Position numbers and translations under genes: made by a program. From contig NZ_JARQTO010000001.1 in assembly GCF_029577735.1 (NCBI RefSeq), positions 1 through 64,000 on the forward strand: DNA of 64,000 nucleotides, in the 5' to 3' direction. Positions within the stretch are counted from its first letter, which is position 1, and the number at the start of each line of letters is the position of its first letter. The stretch is from Exercitatus varius. GTDB lineage: Bacteria > Pseudomonadota > Gammaproteobacteria > Enterobacterales > Pasteurellaceae. Positions 52,492-61,271 of this stretch are shown piece by piece. Under the pieces are notes generated by a model. It was given only the letters and a program-made list of their open reading frames with translations, had not been told where the DNA came from and did not search any database.

Positions 52492-53424
52492 TCAATCGAA
52501 CAGCTGGTACAAAGCAATAATCAGCGGCATGGTGAAGACGCATAACATCGTCGTGACGCCGTAAATCATACTGGCTTTCTGCGCATTTTTTCCGTACACC
52601 AATGCCATTTGCGTCACGGTTGCGGCGGCCGGACTGATGGTGGCGAGGAAGCTAATCATGGCGATGGTTTCACCGTTTTCCACCCAATGAGCGAATCCGC
52701 CGATTTTCACCACGAACAGCAAACAAACCGGCACAAAAATCAGACGTAAAAAGGTGACCAGATAAACCCGTTTGGACGACAGAATGGATTTTACCGGAAT
52801 CGAGGCAATCAGCATGCCGGCGACCAGCATGGCATTCGGACCGATAAAGGAGCCTACGGCGCCAAGCATGCCCGTAATAATCGGCGGCAATTTGATTTGC
52901 AGGGCAAACAGCACGGCGCCCACAATAATCGACCAAATATTGATATTTTTTACGATGTTTTTAAGCGGCACGGCACCTTTGCCGCAAATAATCGAACGGC
53001 AGTGCGTCCAGAACAGAAAGGTTTGCACCACGATAAAACAGGTGGCATAAATCACCCATTGCCCGCCGAACATGGACATCACCAAAGGAATGATCAAATT
53101 GCCCGAATTGGAATAAATAGACGCCGCATGTTCGATGGGATCCAGCTTCAGCGTTTTTTTCATCACTACGCCTAAAGTGATTAAAATGACGTGCAGAAAC
53201 ACCGCCATGCCCAGGGAAAGCAGTAAGCCTTTCAGTAATTCGGGCGTGTAATCGATTTGGAACGCTTTTATCATCACCGCCGGGCTAATCACGTATAATC
53301 CGATGACGGAAAGCGGGTAACTGTCTTTCGATTGCAGCAGCTTACTTTTCACCAACGCATAGCCGATGAGTACGATAAGCGTCAGCTCGATAATTTTACC
53401 GGCAAGAATAAAAGCGATTTCCAT
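52492..53424 (-). CDS. AEC (auxin efflux carrier) family transporter
   Basis: 310 residues, about ten membrane helices in two five-helix repeats; typical text LIGYALVKSKLLQSKDSYPLSVIGLYVISPAVMIKAF and SNSGNLIIPLVMSMFGGQWVIYA. In bacteria such proteins carry malate, malonate or other anions; the substrate here is unknown. Divergent to yeaL across 138 bp. Confidence 0.88.
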   Translation of the reverse strand: MEIAFILAGKIIELTLIVLIGYALVKSKLLQSKDSYPLSVIGLYVISPAVMIKAFQIDYTPELLKGLLLSLGMAVFLHVILITLGVVMKKTLKLDPIEHAASIYSNSGNLIIPLVMSMFGGQWVIYATCFIVVQTFLFWTHCRSIICGKGAVPLKNIVKNINIWSIIVGAVLFALQIKLPPIITGMLGAVGSFIGPNAMLVAGMLIASIPVKSILSSKRVYLVTFLRLIFVPVCLLFVVKIGGFAHWVENGETIAMISFLATISPAAATVTQMALVYGKNAQKASMIYGVTTMLCVFTMPLIIALYQLFD

Positions 53425-53562
53425 CTTATCATCCGTGTTTATAAAAAGTGATTCGTGACTTATATTCTAGAGATAAAGTGCAAATAAAAAAACGTCGGAT
53501 TCACAAAATTTGCTATAATTATGCAAAAACTTTTTAAAATTTGACCGCACTTTGAGGCCGAT

Positions 53563-54015
53563 ATGTCACTTCATTTCAATTCCGTTGCATTATTACTGGT
53601 TGTTTTAGCCTTGCTGGGCGTGTTGGGAAATAACAGTTCCATCACCATTTCCGCTACGGTGCTGTTACTTATGCAGCAAACTTTTCTGTCGAAATATATT
53701 CCGTTCATGGAAAAATACGGCCTGAATATCGGTGTGATAATTTTGACTATTGGCGTGCTCAGTCCCATTGTGGCGGGCAAAGTGAAAATTCCCGCCTTAA
53801 TGGAATTATTGCACTGGAAAATGTTTCTCGCCTTGGCCGCCGGCATGTTGGTCGCCTGGCTTGCCGGTCGCGGCGTGCCGCTGATGAGCTCGCAACCTAT
53901 TTTGTTAACCGGTTTGCTTATCGGCACGATTTTGGGCGTCGGTTTCCTCGGCGGTATTCCGGTGGGGCCGTTAATCGCCGCGGGAATTTTATCCTTATTT
54001 CTCGGTAAAGTTTAA
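53563..54015 (+). CDS. yeaL: DUF441 family membrane protein
   Basis: 150 residues with four hydrophobic segments and a glycine-rich end (GILSLFLGKV), the standard size for YeaL. Function is unknown in all members I know of. Starts 18 bp after an uptake signal (53545). Followed by a hairpin and hrpA. Confidence 0.88.
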   Translation: MSLHFNSVALLLVVLALLGVLGNNSSITISATVLLLMQQTFLSKYIPFMEKYGLNIGVIILTIGVLSPIVAGKVKIPALMELLHWKMFLALAAGMLVAWLAGRGVPLMSSQPILLTGLLIGTILGVGFLGGIPVGPLIAAGILSLFLGKV

Positions 54016-54025
54016 GTTATTCAGG

Positions 54026-54040
54026 CAGGCGATTCGCCTG
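54026..54040 (+). terminator. Small hairpin between yeaL and hrpA
   Basis: CAGGCG, loop ATT, CGCCTG (54026-54040); followed by TCTTGTTG, a poor T-run, so weak termination at best. Confidence 0.45.
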
Positions 54041-54067
54041 TCTTGTTGTATTGATTGATTACGAAAT

Positions 54068-57000
54068 ATGAAAAAACATCACCATTCCGTCAAAATGACG
54101 CCAATTCAGACCGCACTTTTCAGCAAATTGAGCGATATGATGCTTGTGGACAGCCATCGTCTTGCCGCTCGAATCAAGGGGCTGAGCCGAATTAAAACCG
54201 AACGGCAGCAACAAACGGTTGCCGCGGAAATCGACGCACAAATTCAGCAAGCGCAATTTCGTCTTGCGCAGCGCAAAAGTGCGGTTAAAAATCCGATAGT
54301 TTTTCCGGAAAATCTGCCGGTCAGTCAGCGCAAAGCGGAAATTCAAAAGCTGATTGCGGAAAATCAGGTTGTGGTGATTGCGGGCGAAACGGGTTCGGGC
54401 AAAACTACCCAGTTGCCGAAAATGTGTTTGGAGCTCGGGCTTGGTCAGAAAGGCCTTATCGGTCACACTCAGCCGCGTCGTATTGCCGCCCGTTCGGTGG
54501 CGGCGCGCATCGCCGAAGAAATGCAAACGGAATTGGGCGGTCTTGTCGGTTATAAAGTTCGGTTTAACGATCAAATCGGCGAGCAGACTCAAATCAAGTT
54601 GATGACCGACGGGATTTTACTGGCGGAAATTCAAACCGATCGTTTTCTTAATCAATATGATTGCTTGATTATCGACGAAGCTCACGAACGCAGCCTGAAT
54701 AATGATTTTATTCTCGGTTATTTGAAACAATTATTGCCGCGCCGCCCGGATTTAAAAGTCGTTATCACTTCCGCAACCATTGATGTGGAGCGATTTTCCA
54801 GACATTTCAACAATGCGCCGATTATCGAGGTTTCGGGCAGAACCTATCCGGTGGAAGTGCGTTATCGTCCCGTTGCGGAAGCGGAAGAACAGGATCAGCT
54901 GCAAGGTATTTTGAATGCGGTGGATGAATTGCAGGCGGAAGGTCGCGGCGATATTCTGATTTTTCTAAGCGGTGAGCGGGAAATTCGCGACACGGCCGAC
55001 GCTTTGGAAAAGCAAAATTTGCGCCATACGGAAATTTTGCCGCTGTACGCCCGCTTGTCGGCGCAGGAACAAAATAAAATTTTTCATCCGAGCGGACTGA
55101 ATCGGATTGTGCTGGCGACTAACGTGGCGGAAACCTCGCTTACGGTGCCGGGCATTAAATATGTGATCGATCCGGGCACCGCGCGGATTTCCCGTTACAG
55201 CTATCGCACCAAAGTTCAGCGTTTGCCGATTGAACCGATTTCCCAGGCTTCCGCCAATCAGCGCAAAGGGCGTTGCGGACGCGTGAGCGAAGGGATTTGT
55301 ATCCGGCTTTATTCGGAAGAGGATTTTAATAACCGTCCGGAATTTACCGATCCGGAAATTCTGCGCACCAATTTGGCTTCCGTTATTTTGCAGATGACTT
55401 CGCTCGGTTTGGATGACATTGAATCTTTTCCTTTTGTGGATGCGCCGGATAAACGGCATATTCAGGACGGCATTAAATTGTTGGAAGAATTGGGAGCGAT
55501 TCGTCGGGAAGAATTACATTCGCCGTTACAAAAGAATCGTTTAACCCAAACAGGTCGTCAATTGGCTCAATTGCCGGTGGATCCTCGCTTGGCCAAAATG
55601 CTGATAAGTGCGGTCAATTTAGGCTGTGTTTTGGAGGTGATGATTATTGTCGCCGCGCTTTCCATTCAGGATCCCCGCGAACGTCCGCAGGAAAAACAAC
55701 AGGCGGCGGACGAAAAACATCGTCGGTTTGCGGACAAAAAATCCGATTTTCTGGCTTTTCTGAATTTGTGGAATTACATTCAAGAACAGCAAAAAGCGCT
55801 CGGTAAAAATCAATTTCGCCGATTGTGCCAAAAGGATTTCCTGAATTATTTGCGCATTCGCGAATGGCAGGATATTTATCATCAGATCCGATTAACCGTG
55901 CGCGAAATGGGATTGCCGATTAACGCCGAACCCGCAGAATATCCGCAAATTCATACCGCACTTTTAAGCGGATTGCTTTCTCATATCGGCATGAAAGAGG
56001 CGGAAAAACAGCAATATCTTGGTGCCCGTAACGCTCATTTTGCCATTTTTCCTAACTCCGTGTTGTTCAAAAAACAGCCGAAATGGGTGATGGCGGCGGA
56101 ATTGGTGGAAACTTCCAGACTTTGGGGGCGCATGGCGGCGGAAATTGATCCGGAATGGATTGAACCTCTTGCCGCGCATTTGGTGAAAAAATCCTATTCG
56201 GAACCTCGTTGGTCAAAATCCCGTGGGCAGGTGATCGCCGATGAAAAGGTCAGTCTGTACGGCGTGCCGATTGTGGCGAATCGTCCGGTCAATTACGGCG
56301 CCATTGATCCGCAAACCAGCCGCGAAATTTTTATTCAATCGGCATTGGTGGAAGGGGATTGGCATACCCGCCATCCGTTCTTTTTTGAAAATCAAAAATT
56401 GATTCGCGAAGTGGAAGAATTGGAACACAAATCCCGCCGTCGCGATATTTTGGTGGACGATCGCACTTTATTCGAATTTTATGATTCCCGTATCGGCGCG
56501 GACGTGGTATCGCAAAAGCATTTCGACAGCTGGTGGAAAAAGGCCAGTCAGAAAGATCCGGAATTGCTCAATTTTGAAAAATCTTTCCTGATGAAAGAGG
56601 ATGCGCAAAAAGTCAGTCAGTTGGATTTCCCGAATTTCTGGCATCAAGGCAATCTGAAACTAAAACTCTCTTACCAGTTCGAGCCGGGCACCGACGCGGA
56701 CGGCGTGACCGTGCATATTCCGTTGCCGTTACTGAATCAGATTGAAATGCAGGGATTTGACTGGCAGATTCCGGGTTTGCGCCATGAATTGATCGTGGCA
56801 TTGATTAAAGCGTTGCCGAAATCTCTGCGTCGCAATTTCGTGCCGGCACCCAATTATGCCGACGCTTTTTTAGCCCGTGTCACCAACTTCGACAAACCGT
56901 TAACGGAAACGCTGAGCAACGAATTGCGCCGTATGACGGGCGTAAATGTGGACGCGGACGAATGGAAACTCGACCAAATTCCACCGCACTTACGCATCAC

Positions 57001-57982
57001 ATTCCGCGTGATTGATGAAAAAGGCAAAAAAATTGCGGAAAGTATGAATTTGGACGAACTGAAATTCAGCTTAAAAGACCGGGTGCAGCAAAGTATTTCC
57101 GCAGTGGCGGACGACGGCATTGAGCAATCCGGCATCCATATTTGGAATTTTGACAGCCTGCCGCAATGTTACGAACAGAAAAAACAAGGCTTCACCGTGA
57201 AAGCTTTTCCGGCGATTACAGACGAAAAAGAAGCGGTGGGCATTAAATTATTTGAAACGGAATACGAGCAGTCCGTGGCCATGCGGCAAGGCTTGCGCCG
57301 CCTGATTTTGCTTAATGTGCCGTCGCCGATTAAATATTTGCACGAAAAACTGCCGAACAAATCCAAACTCGGCCTGTATTTCACGCCGTTCGGCAAAGTA
57401 CTGGATTTAATCGACGATTGTATCGCCTGCGGCGTGGATAAACTGATTGCGGATTTCGGCGGTTTTGTCTGGAATGAAACGGATTTTGATAAATTACGAG
57501 ACTTCGTGCGCGAAAATCTCAATGAAATCACCGTGGACATCGCCCAACAAGTAGAACGATTGCTCACGCTCACTTTTGAAATTAACAAACGCCTGAAAGG
57601 CAAAATGGATTTCACCATGGCGTTTGCGCTGTCGGATATTAAATCCCAACTGGCGGGCTTAATTTATCCCGGTTTCGTGGAAAAAACCGGCTACGCCCGC
57701 CTGCCGGATATTCACCGCTATCTGCAAGCTATCGACAAACGCATGGACAAACTCGCCCAAGACATCAACCGCGACCGCGCCGCCATGCTCCGCGTCGAAC
57801 AATGCCAACAAGCCTACCAACAACTTTTGGCAAAACTCCCCAAATCCAAACCGCTCAGCGCCGAAGTGCTGGAAATTCGTTATATGATTGAAGAATTACG
57901 AGTGAGTTTGTTTGCCCAGCAGTTAGGAACGAAATATCCGGTTTCGGAGAAGAGGGTGTTGAATAGTATAATGGAACAATAG
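54068..57982 (+). CDS. hrpA: ATP-dependent RNA helicase HrpA
   Basis: 1304 residues, near the E. coli length of 1300. DEAH/RHA helicase: motif I GETGSGKTT at 106-114, Ia HTQPRRIAARSVA, II DEAH, III SAT, V LATNVAETSLTVPGIKYVIDPG, VI QRKGRCGRVSEG; HA2/OB and the long HrpA C-terminal region follow. Works on mRNA and stalled ribosomes. Several uptake signals are used as codons (KSAVKN, ISAVNL, QTALF). It is the last normal-composition gene before the AT-rich insert; the next start lies 10 bp after its stop with the ribosome site overlapping its stop codon. Confidence 0.96.
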   Translation: MKKHHHSVKMTPIQTALFSKLSDMMLVDSHRLAARIKGLSRIKTERQQQTVAAEIDAQIQQAQFRLAQRKSAVKNPIVFPENLPVSQRKAEIQKLIAENQVVVIAGETGSGKTTQLPKMCLELGLGQKGLIGHTQPRRIAARSVAARIAEEMQTELGGLVGYKVRFNDQIGEQTQIKLMTDGILLAEIQTDRFLNQYDCLIIDEAHERSLNNDFILGYLKQLLPRRPDLKVVITSATIDVERFSRHFNNAPIIEVSGRTYPVEVRYRPVAEAEEQDQLQGILNAVDELQAEGRGDILIFLSGEREIRDTADALEKQNLRHTEILPLYARLSAQEQNKIFHPSGLNRIVLATNVAETSLTVPGIKYVIDPGTARISRYSYRTKVQRLPIEPISQASANQRKGRCGRVSEGICIRLYSEEDFNNRPEFTDPEILRTNLASVILQMTSLGLDDIESFPFVDAPDKRHIQDGIKLLEELGAIRREELHSPLQKNRLTQTGRQLAQLPVDPRLAKMLISAVNLGCVLEVMIIVAALSIQDPRERPQEKQQAADEKHRRFADKKSDFLAFLNLWNYIQEQQKALGKNQFRRLCQKDFLNYLRIREWQDIYHQIRLTVREMGLPINAEPAEYPQIHTALLSGLLSHIGMKEAEKQQYLGARNAHFAIFPNSVLFKKQPKWVMAAELVETSRLWGRMAAEIDPEWIEPLAAHLVKKSYSEPRWSKSRGQVIADEKVSLYGVPIVANRPVNYGAIDPQTSREIFIQSALVEGDWHTRHPFFFENQKLIREVEELEHKSRRRDILVDDRTLFEFYDSRIGADVVSQKHFDSWWKKASQKDPELLNFEKSFLMKEDAQKVSQLDFPNFWHQGNLKLKLSYQFEPGTDADGVTVHIPLPLLNQIEMQGFDWQIPGLRHELIVALIKALPKSLRRNFVPAPNYADAFLARVTNFDKPLTETLSNELRRMTGVNVDADEWKLDQIPPHLRITFRVIDEKGKKIAESMNLDELKFSLKDRVQQSISAVADDGIEQSGIHIWNFDSLPQCYEQKKQGFTVKAFPAITDEKEAVGIKLFETEYEQSVAMRQGLRRLILLNVPSPIKYLHEKLPNKSKLGLYFTPFGKVLDLIDDCIACGVDKLIADFGGFVWNETDFDKLRDFVRENLNEITVDIAQQVERLLTLTFEINKRLKGKMDFTMAFALSDIKSQLAGLIYPGFVEKTGYARLPDIHRYLQAIDKRMDKLAQDINRDRAAMLRVEQCQQAYQQLLAKLPKSKPLSAEVLEIRYMIEELRVSLFAQQLGTKYPVSEKRVLNSIMEQ

Positions 57983-57992
57983 GAAATATATT

Positions 57993-59243
57993 ATGAGTAG
58001 ATATACTCAAGTTGATTTAGCTTATGATTTTTTAGTAAATAAAGAAAAATCAGGTGATGTCTTTACTATTCAGGAGTTATCGAATTTTACTGGATGGGCT
58101 CTTCAAACATGTAAAACATACCCTAGTAAACGATGGCATCAATTTATTGAACGGAATAATGATGAATATTTAGTTTCAGGTGTTTCATATTTAAGTAAAG
58201 CTGAATTTCGAGATATTCATAGTCAGAAATTTAATTCTAATTTAGTTACATCAAATAAATCCATTCTAGTAAAAAAAGCTAGAGAGTTTGCTTTATTAGC
58301 AGTATCTGTTTATAACAATCCATATTCGGAATTTAAAACTTATGGATTTATTGTTAATATAATAATTGCATACACTGCATTATTTCATGCTATTTTTGAA
58401 AAGAGAGGGATGGAATATATTCACAAAGATTCTGATGGGTTTCCAATCATAATTGATGGTGAAGAAAAATCGTGGGAATTACTCGAGTGCATAGAACGCT
58501 ATTGGAATGGTAATAATTCACCTGAAAAAGCTAACATTAAATTTTTAGTCGGTTTAAGAAATAAAATAGAGCATAGGTACCTACCTGCACTTGATTTATC
58601 TCTTTGTGGAGAATGCCAATCTGCGTTAAACAACTTTGAAACTATCTTAGTTGATGAGTTTGGAGATAATTATGCTTTAATGACAAATTTAGCTACTTCA
58701 TTACAGTTAACGAGAATTTCTGAACAAGCACAAATTGATGCAATGAAAGAGTTGCAATCGGAAAATTATAATGTAGTTAGAAATTATATGGAGACATATA
58801 ATAAAGATTTGTCGGAAGATATTTTAGATAGTGCGAAGTATAGATTGAGAGCATTTCTGATTCCTAAAATTGGAAATAGGAAAAGCTCGTGTGATTTATC
58901 TATTGAATTTATAAAAACAGATAATTTAACTGAAGACCAGTTAGAAAATTATAAAAATGTAGTTGCCTTTATAAAAGGAATTGAACATCCATATAAATTT
59001 AAACCCGGTAAAGTTGTTGAACTAGTGAGTAAAAAAATATCTGGTTTTAATATGCATTTACATACAAAATCTTGGAAATATTATCAAGCAAGACCTAATG
59101 TATTAGATTCTAAATTTAAAGGTGAGTATGCTGGATTTATTGAAGGTTATGATAGTTATCTATATAGTTCAAAATGGGTTGATTTTTTGGTATCTGAATT
59201 TAGTGATAAAAGTAAATTAAATATTGTAAAAAAAGTTAGATGA
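57993..59243 (+). CDS. HEPN-like protein with N-terminal winged-helix-like region (DUF3644-type)
   Basis: 416 residues, not a housekeeping protein. Residues 5-75 look like a small HTH/winged region (FTIQELSNFTGWALQTCKTYPSKRWHQFI). Residues 85-215 are helical and fit DUF3644 as I remember it: ILVKKAREFALLAVSVYNNP, then RNKIEH at 189-194, an R-N-x-x-x-H motif like the active site of HEPN RNases. The C-terminal third has HLHTKSWKYYQARP and WVDFLVSEF, a repeating aromatic pattern of unknown role. RBS AGGAAA at 57981-57986. Strongly AT-rich unlike hrpA. Stop overlaps the next gene. RNase activity is inference; DUF3644 and HEPN links should be confirmed by a profile search. Confidence 0.75.
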   Translation: MSRYTQVDLAYDFLVNKEKSGDVFTIQELSNFTGWALQTCKTYPSKRWHQFIERNNDEYLVSGVSYLSKAEFRDIHSQKFNSNLVTSNKSILVKKAREFALLAVSVYNNPYSEFKTYGFIVNIIIAYTALFHAIFEKRGMEYIHKDSDGFPIIIDGEEKSWELLECIERYWNGNNSPEKANIKFLVGLRNKIEHRYLPALDLSLCGECQSALNNFETILVDEFGDNYALMTNLATSLQLTRISEQAQIDAMKELQSENYNVVRNYMETYNKDLSEDILDSAKYRLRAFLIPKIGNRKSSCDLSIEFIKTDNLTEDQLENYKNVVAFIKGIEHPYKFKPGKVVELVSKKISGFNMHLHTKSWKYYQARPNVLDSKFKGEYAGFIEGYDSYLYSSKWVDFLVSEFSDKSKLNIVKKVR

Positions 59244-59908
59244 GTATGAGTCCTGAATTAAGTAGCGTTTCTGAAAGAATGCTGCGCCTTGGTTTAGCTG
59301 CTTTAAGCCACGCTAATTCGCATGCAAATTATTTTTCTTTTGAAAATAATATGTGGGCGGAATTATCTGTTTTACAAGTGGCTCACGCGATGGAAATTCT
59401 TATTAAAGCCAAGATCGCAGAAGAACATCCATTATTAATTTTTGAATCTTTACCTAAATCTTCTCAAGTAGATAATTTAAATTATCAATCATTGTGTAGT
59501 AAAGCTAAAACATTACAATACTCTGATTTGCCTGAACGTTTATGGGCTACAACAGGAATTACTATTGAAAAGATAGATTTGTATAAAGAATTTGGTGTTC
59601 TTAGAAACTCGATACAGCATTTTGCTGATCCTAATAATATAAACTGTGGCGATATGTCTAGAAGGTATATTTATGAGATTATTGATCCATTTATTAATTC
59701 TTGTTGGAATTTGTATGCAGTTGATTATAACGAAGATACAGAGCCTTATACTTATCTTTTAGAAATATTGATAGAAAATGAGATTGAGTTTTTAATTCCG
59801 CCTAAAATTGTTGGAATTTATATAGATGAGGTTAGCTTTTCTAATTCATCAATTGCATATAAAAAAGAAATGATAAGAAGATTAAATATTTCTAAATTAG
59901 TACAATAA
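59240..59908 (+). CDS. Second HEPN-like protein, partner of the upstream gene
   Basis: 222 residues. Helical N-terminal half with VLQVAHAMEILIKAKIAEEHPLLIF, typical of HEPN-type proteins, and RNSIQH at 122-127, again R-N-x-x-x-H. The C-terminal part (YAVDYNEDTEPYTYLLEIL...) is not recognised. ATG 59240 overlaps the previous stop as ATGA and has no clear ribosome site, so it is probably translated by coupling and made in a fixed ratio to its neighbour. Same AT-rich composition. It could be the regulator/antitoxin or a second subunit of a heteromeric RNase. Function unknown. Confidence 0.72.
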   Translation: MSMSPELSSVSERMLRLGLAALSHANSHANYFSFENNMWAELSVLQVAHAMEILIKAKIAEEHPLLIFESLPKSSQVDNLNYQSLCSKAKTLQYSDLPERLWATTGITIEKIDLYKEFGVLRNSIQHFADPNNINCGDMSRRYIYEIIDPFINSCWNLYAVDYNEDTEPYTYLLEILIENEIEFLIPPKIVGIYIDEVSFSNSSIAYKKEMIRRLNISKLVQ

Positions 59909-59914
59909 TCTCTC

Positions 59915-60050
59915 TCGATGGTATGCATCCCTGATGCGTGCCTTTTAATAGACTTTTATAGAATCAGGAACACGTTGAGCAAACGCAGCCAAAAGGTTGG
60001 TTGAGAAATAATGAGTTTCCCACCGCACTTTAAGAGGAAATTTACCATAA
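59915..60050. repeat. Decayed copy of the 180-bp repeat
   Basis: CGATGGTATGCATCCCTGATGCGTGCCTTTT (59917 on; see parts CGATGGT, GATGCGTGCCTTTT) and AATAATGAGTTT...ACCGCACTTTA match the repeats that follow, with substitutions and gaps. It begins right after the second HEPN-like gene. Confidence 0.5.
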
Positions 60051-60185
60051 ACCCCCGATGGTGCGCGTCTCCCGACGCGTACCTTTTCAACTCAAGCACG
60101 CGTCGGGAGACGCGCGCTAGCAATCGTGATACCAGCTTCAACCAAAGTGCGGTCGAAAAATAATGAGTTTTTTAACCATACTTTT

Positions 60186-60230
60186 TTATCTTAATTCCAC
60201 ATGAATTGATTTGCTAACCCCCCACGCCAA
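60186..60230 (-). pseudogene. Remnant of a higA-like 3' end (copy 1)
   Basis: Read on the minus strand, 14 codons and a stop: LAWGVSKSIHVELR, aligning without gaps to LALGLGKSVYVELR, the end of the intact antitoxin at 60547. No upstream part of the gene remains; the remnant joins directly to the next repeat. Confidence 0.7.
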
Positions 60231-60365
60231 GCCCCCGATGGTACGCGTCTCCCGACGCGTACCTTTTCAACTCAAGCACGCGTCGGGAGACGCGCGCTAT
60301 CAATCGTGATGCCAGCTTCAACCAAAGTGCGGTCGAAAAATAATGAGTTTTTTAACCATACTTTT

Positions 60366-60410
60366 TTATCTTAATTCCACATGAATTGATTTGCTAACCC
60401 CCCACGCCAA
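60366..60410 (-). pseudogene. Remnant of a higA-like 3' end (copy 2)
   Basis: Identical at the DNA level to the remnant at 60186-60230, one repeat period (180 bp) further on. Same 14-codon match to the intact higA C-terminus. Confidence 0.7.
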
Positions 60411-60546
60411 GCCCCCGATGGTACGCGTCTCCCGACGCGTATCTTTTCAACTCAAGCACGCGTCGGGAGACGCGCGCTATCAATCGTGATGCCAGCTTCA
60501 ACCAAAGTGCGGTCGAAAAATGATGAGTTTTTTAACCGCACTTTCT

Positions 60547-60816
60547 CTATCTTAACTCCACATAAACCGACTTTCCCAACCCCAACGCCAATCGCTGTAA
60601 AAATTCTAAAGACGGATTGTGATTGCCAGATTCAAAACGGCTGATGGCACTTTGTGCGATGCCTGTTTTTTCTGCTAAAGCTTTTTGGGTTAAATGCTGT
60701 TCTTGGCGTAATTTGATGATTTGGCGGATTAATTCATATTGCGGAGTAAGTAAATCATATTCCGCTTTGACCGCCGGATCTTGAAGTTGTTGCCGTTTAA
60801 ATGTTTCAAATTTCAT
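60547..60816 (-). CDS. higA: HigA-type antitoxin, XRE-family HTH
   Basis: 89 residues. HTH of the Cro/CI type at about 42-75: LTQKALAEKTGIAQSAISRFESGNHNPSLEFLQRLALGLG. It should neutralise the upstream toxin and bind the palindrome before the operon. Its start overlaps the toxin stop by 4 bp; toxin-first order is the HigBA arrangement. The last 14 codons are repeated in decayed form in the tandem array that begins at its 3' end. Confidence 0.85.
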   Translation of the reverse strand: MKFETFKRQQLQDPAVKAEYDLLTPQYELIRQIIKLRQEQHLTQKALAEKTGIAQSAISRFESGNHNPSLEFLQRLALGLGKSVYVELR

Positions 60817-61160
60817 GGCATATTTCTCGCTTGATAATCTTGCTTGTATTCGAGGGCTTTAGCTAATTCCGACGCAGATGTTTTTTGCATTTTTTTGATG
60901 AAACCGTTAGTAATAACGATGTTTTTTCCTTGCATAAAGAAATAAAATATTCTTGCTGCGTTATTTGATTGTGTTACGCGTAGTTCAAATAATCCGTTTC
61001 CCATTGATTTGGAATAGGGCATTGATAACCTGTTACCAAATTCTGCTAATAAATCCAGATCATGCAAGGCTTTTGCTTTAAGTTTAGGTTGTAATTCATC
61101 AATAAAATCCGCTATAGGACAGTTTCCCGTTCTTGTTTTATAGAATAGCAAATTCCACAT
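60813..61160 (-). CDS. higB: HigB-type toxin (phage Gp49-like / RelE superfamily)
   Basis: 115 residues. Text of the Gp49/DUF891 group: FYKTRTGNCPIADFIDELQPKLKAKALHDLDLLAEFG, SKSMGNGLFELRVTQSNNAARIFYFFMQGKNIVITNGFIKKMQKT, and conserved Arg/Lys/Phe residues in the middle and at the end, typical of ribosome-dependent or mRNA-cleaving RelE toxins. AAGGAAGG just upstream. Stop overlaps the antitoxin start. Confidence 0.85.
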   Translation of the reverse strand: MWNLLFYKTRTGNCPIADFIDELQPKLKAKALHDLDLLAEFGNRLSMPYSKSMGNGLFELRVTQSNNAARIFYFFMQGKNIVITNGFIKKMQKTSASELAKALEYKQDYQARNMP

Positions 61161-61171
61161 AATCCTTCCTT

Positions 61172-61193
61172 AATATAACATATATGTAATATT
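61172..61193. promoter_or_regulatory. Probable HigBA operator
   Basis: Core ATAACATATATGTAAT inside a 22-bp near-perfect palindrome (two mismatches), directly upstream of the higB ribosome site and probably over its promoter. Autorepression by HigA/HigBA is usual for such pairs. Confidence 0.6.
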
Positions 61194-61271
61194 TTGTAAG
61201 ATTTATTGTATGGAAATAAGAAAAATATTTATTTATAAATTTAGGATTTGGAATCGATAGCATAAAAAAAT

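Larger units (their letters stand above)
60052..60540. repeat. 180-bp direct tandem repeat, three copies
   Basis: Copies begin at 60052, 60232 and 60412 with a period of exactly 180 bp and only a few substitutions; the third merges into the 3' end of the intact higA. Each copy has a long stem-loop (first arm near CGCGTCTCCCGACGCGT, second arm ACGCGTCGGGAGACGCG, about 17-nt loop) and one uptake signal AAAGTGCGGTCGAAAAA. Copies 1 and 2 also end in a higA-like 3' remnant. The 59909-60546 stretch holds no intact gene. Confidence 0.92.

Noticed and set aside
60052..60540. Possible CRISPR array
   Set aside because: The 180-bp period and near-identical content leave no unique spacers; there are no cas genes nearby.
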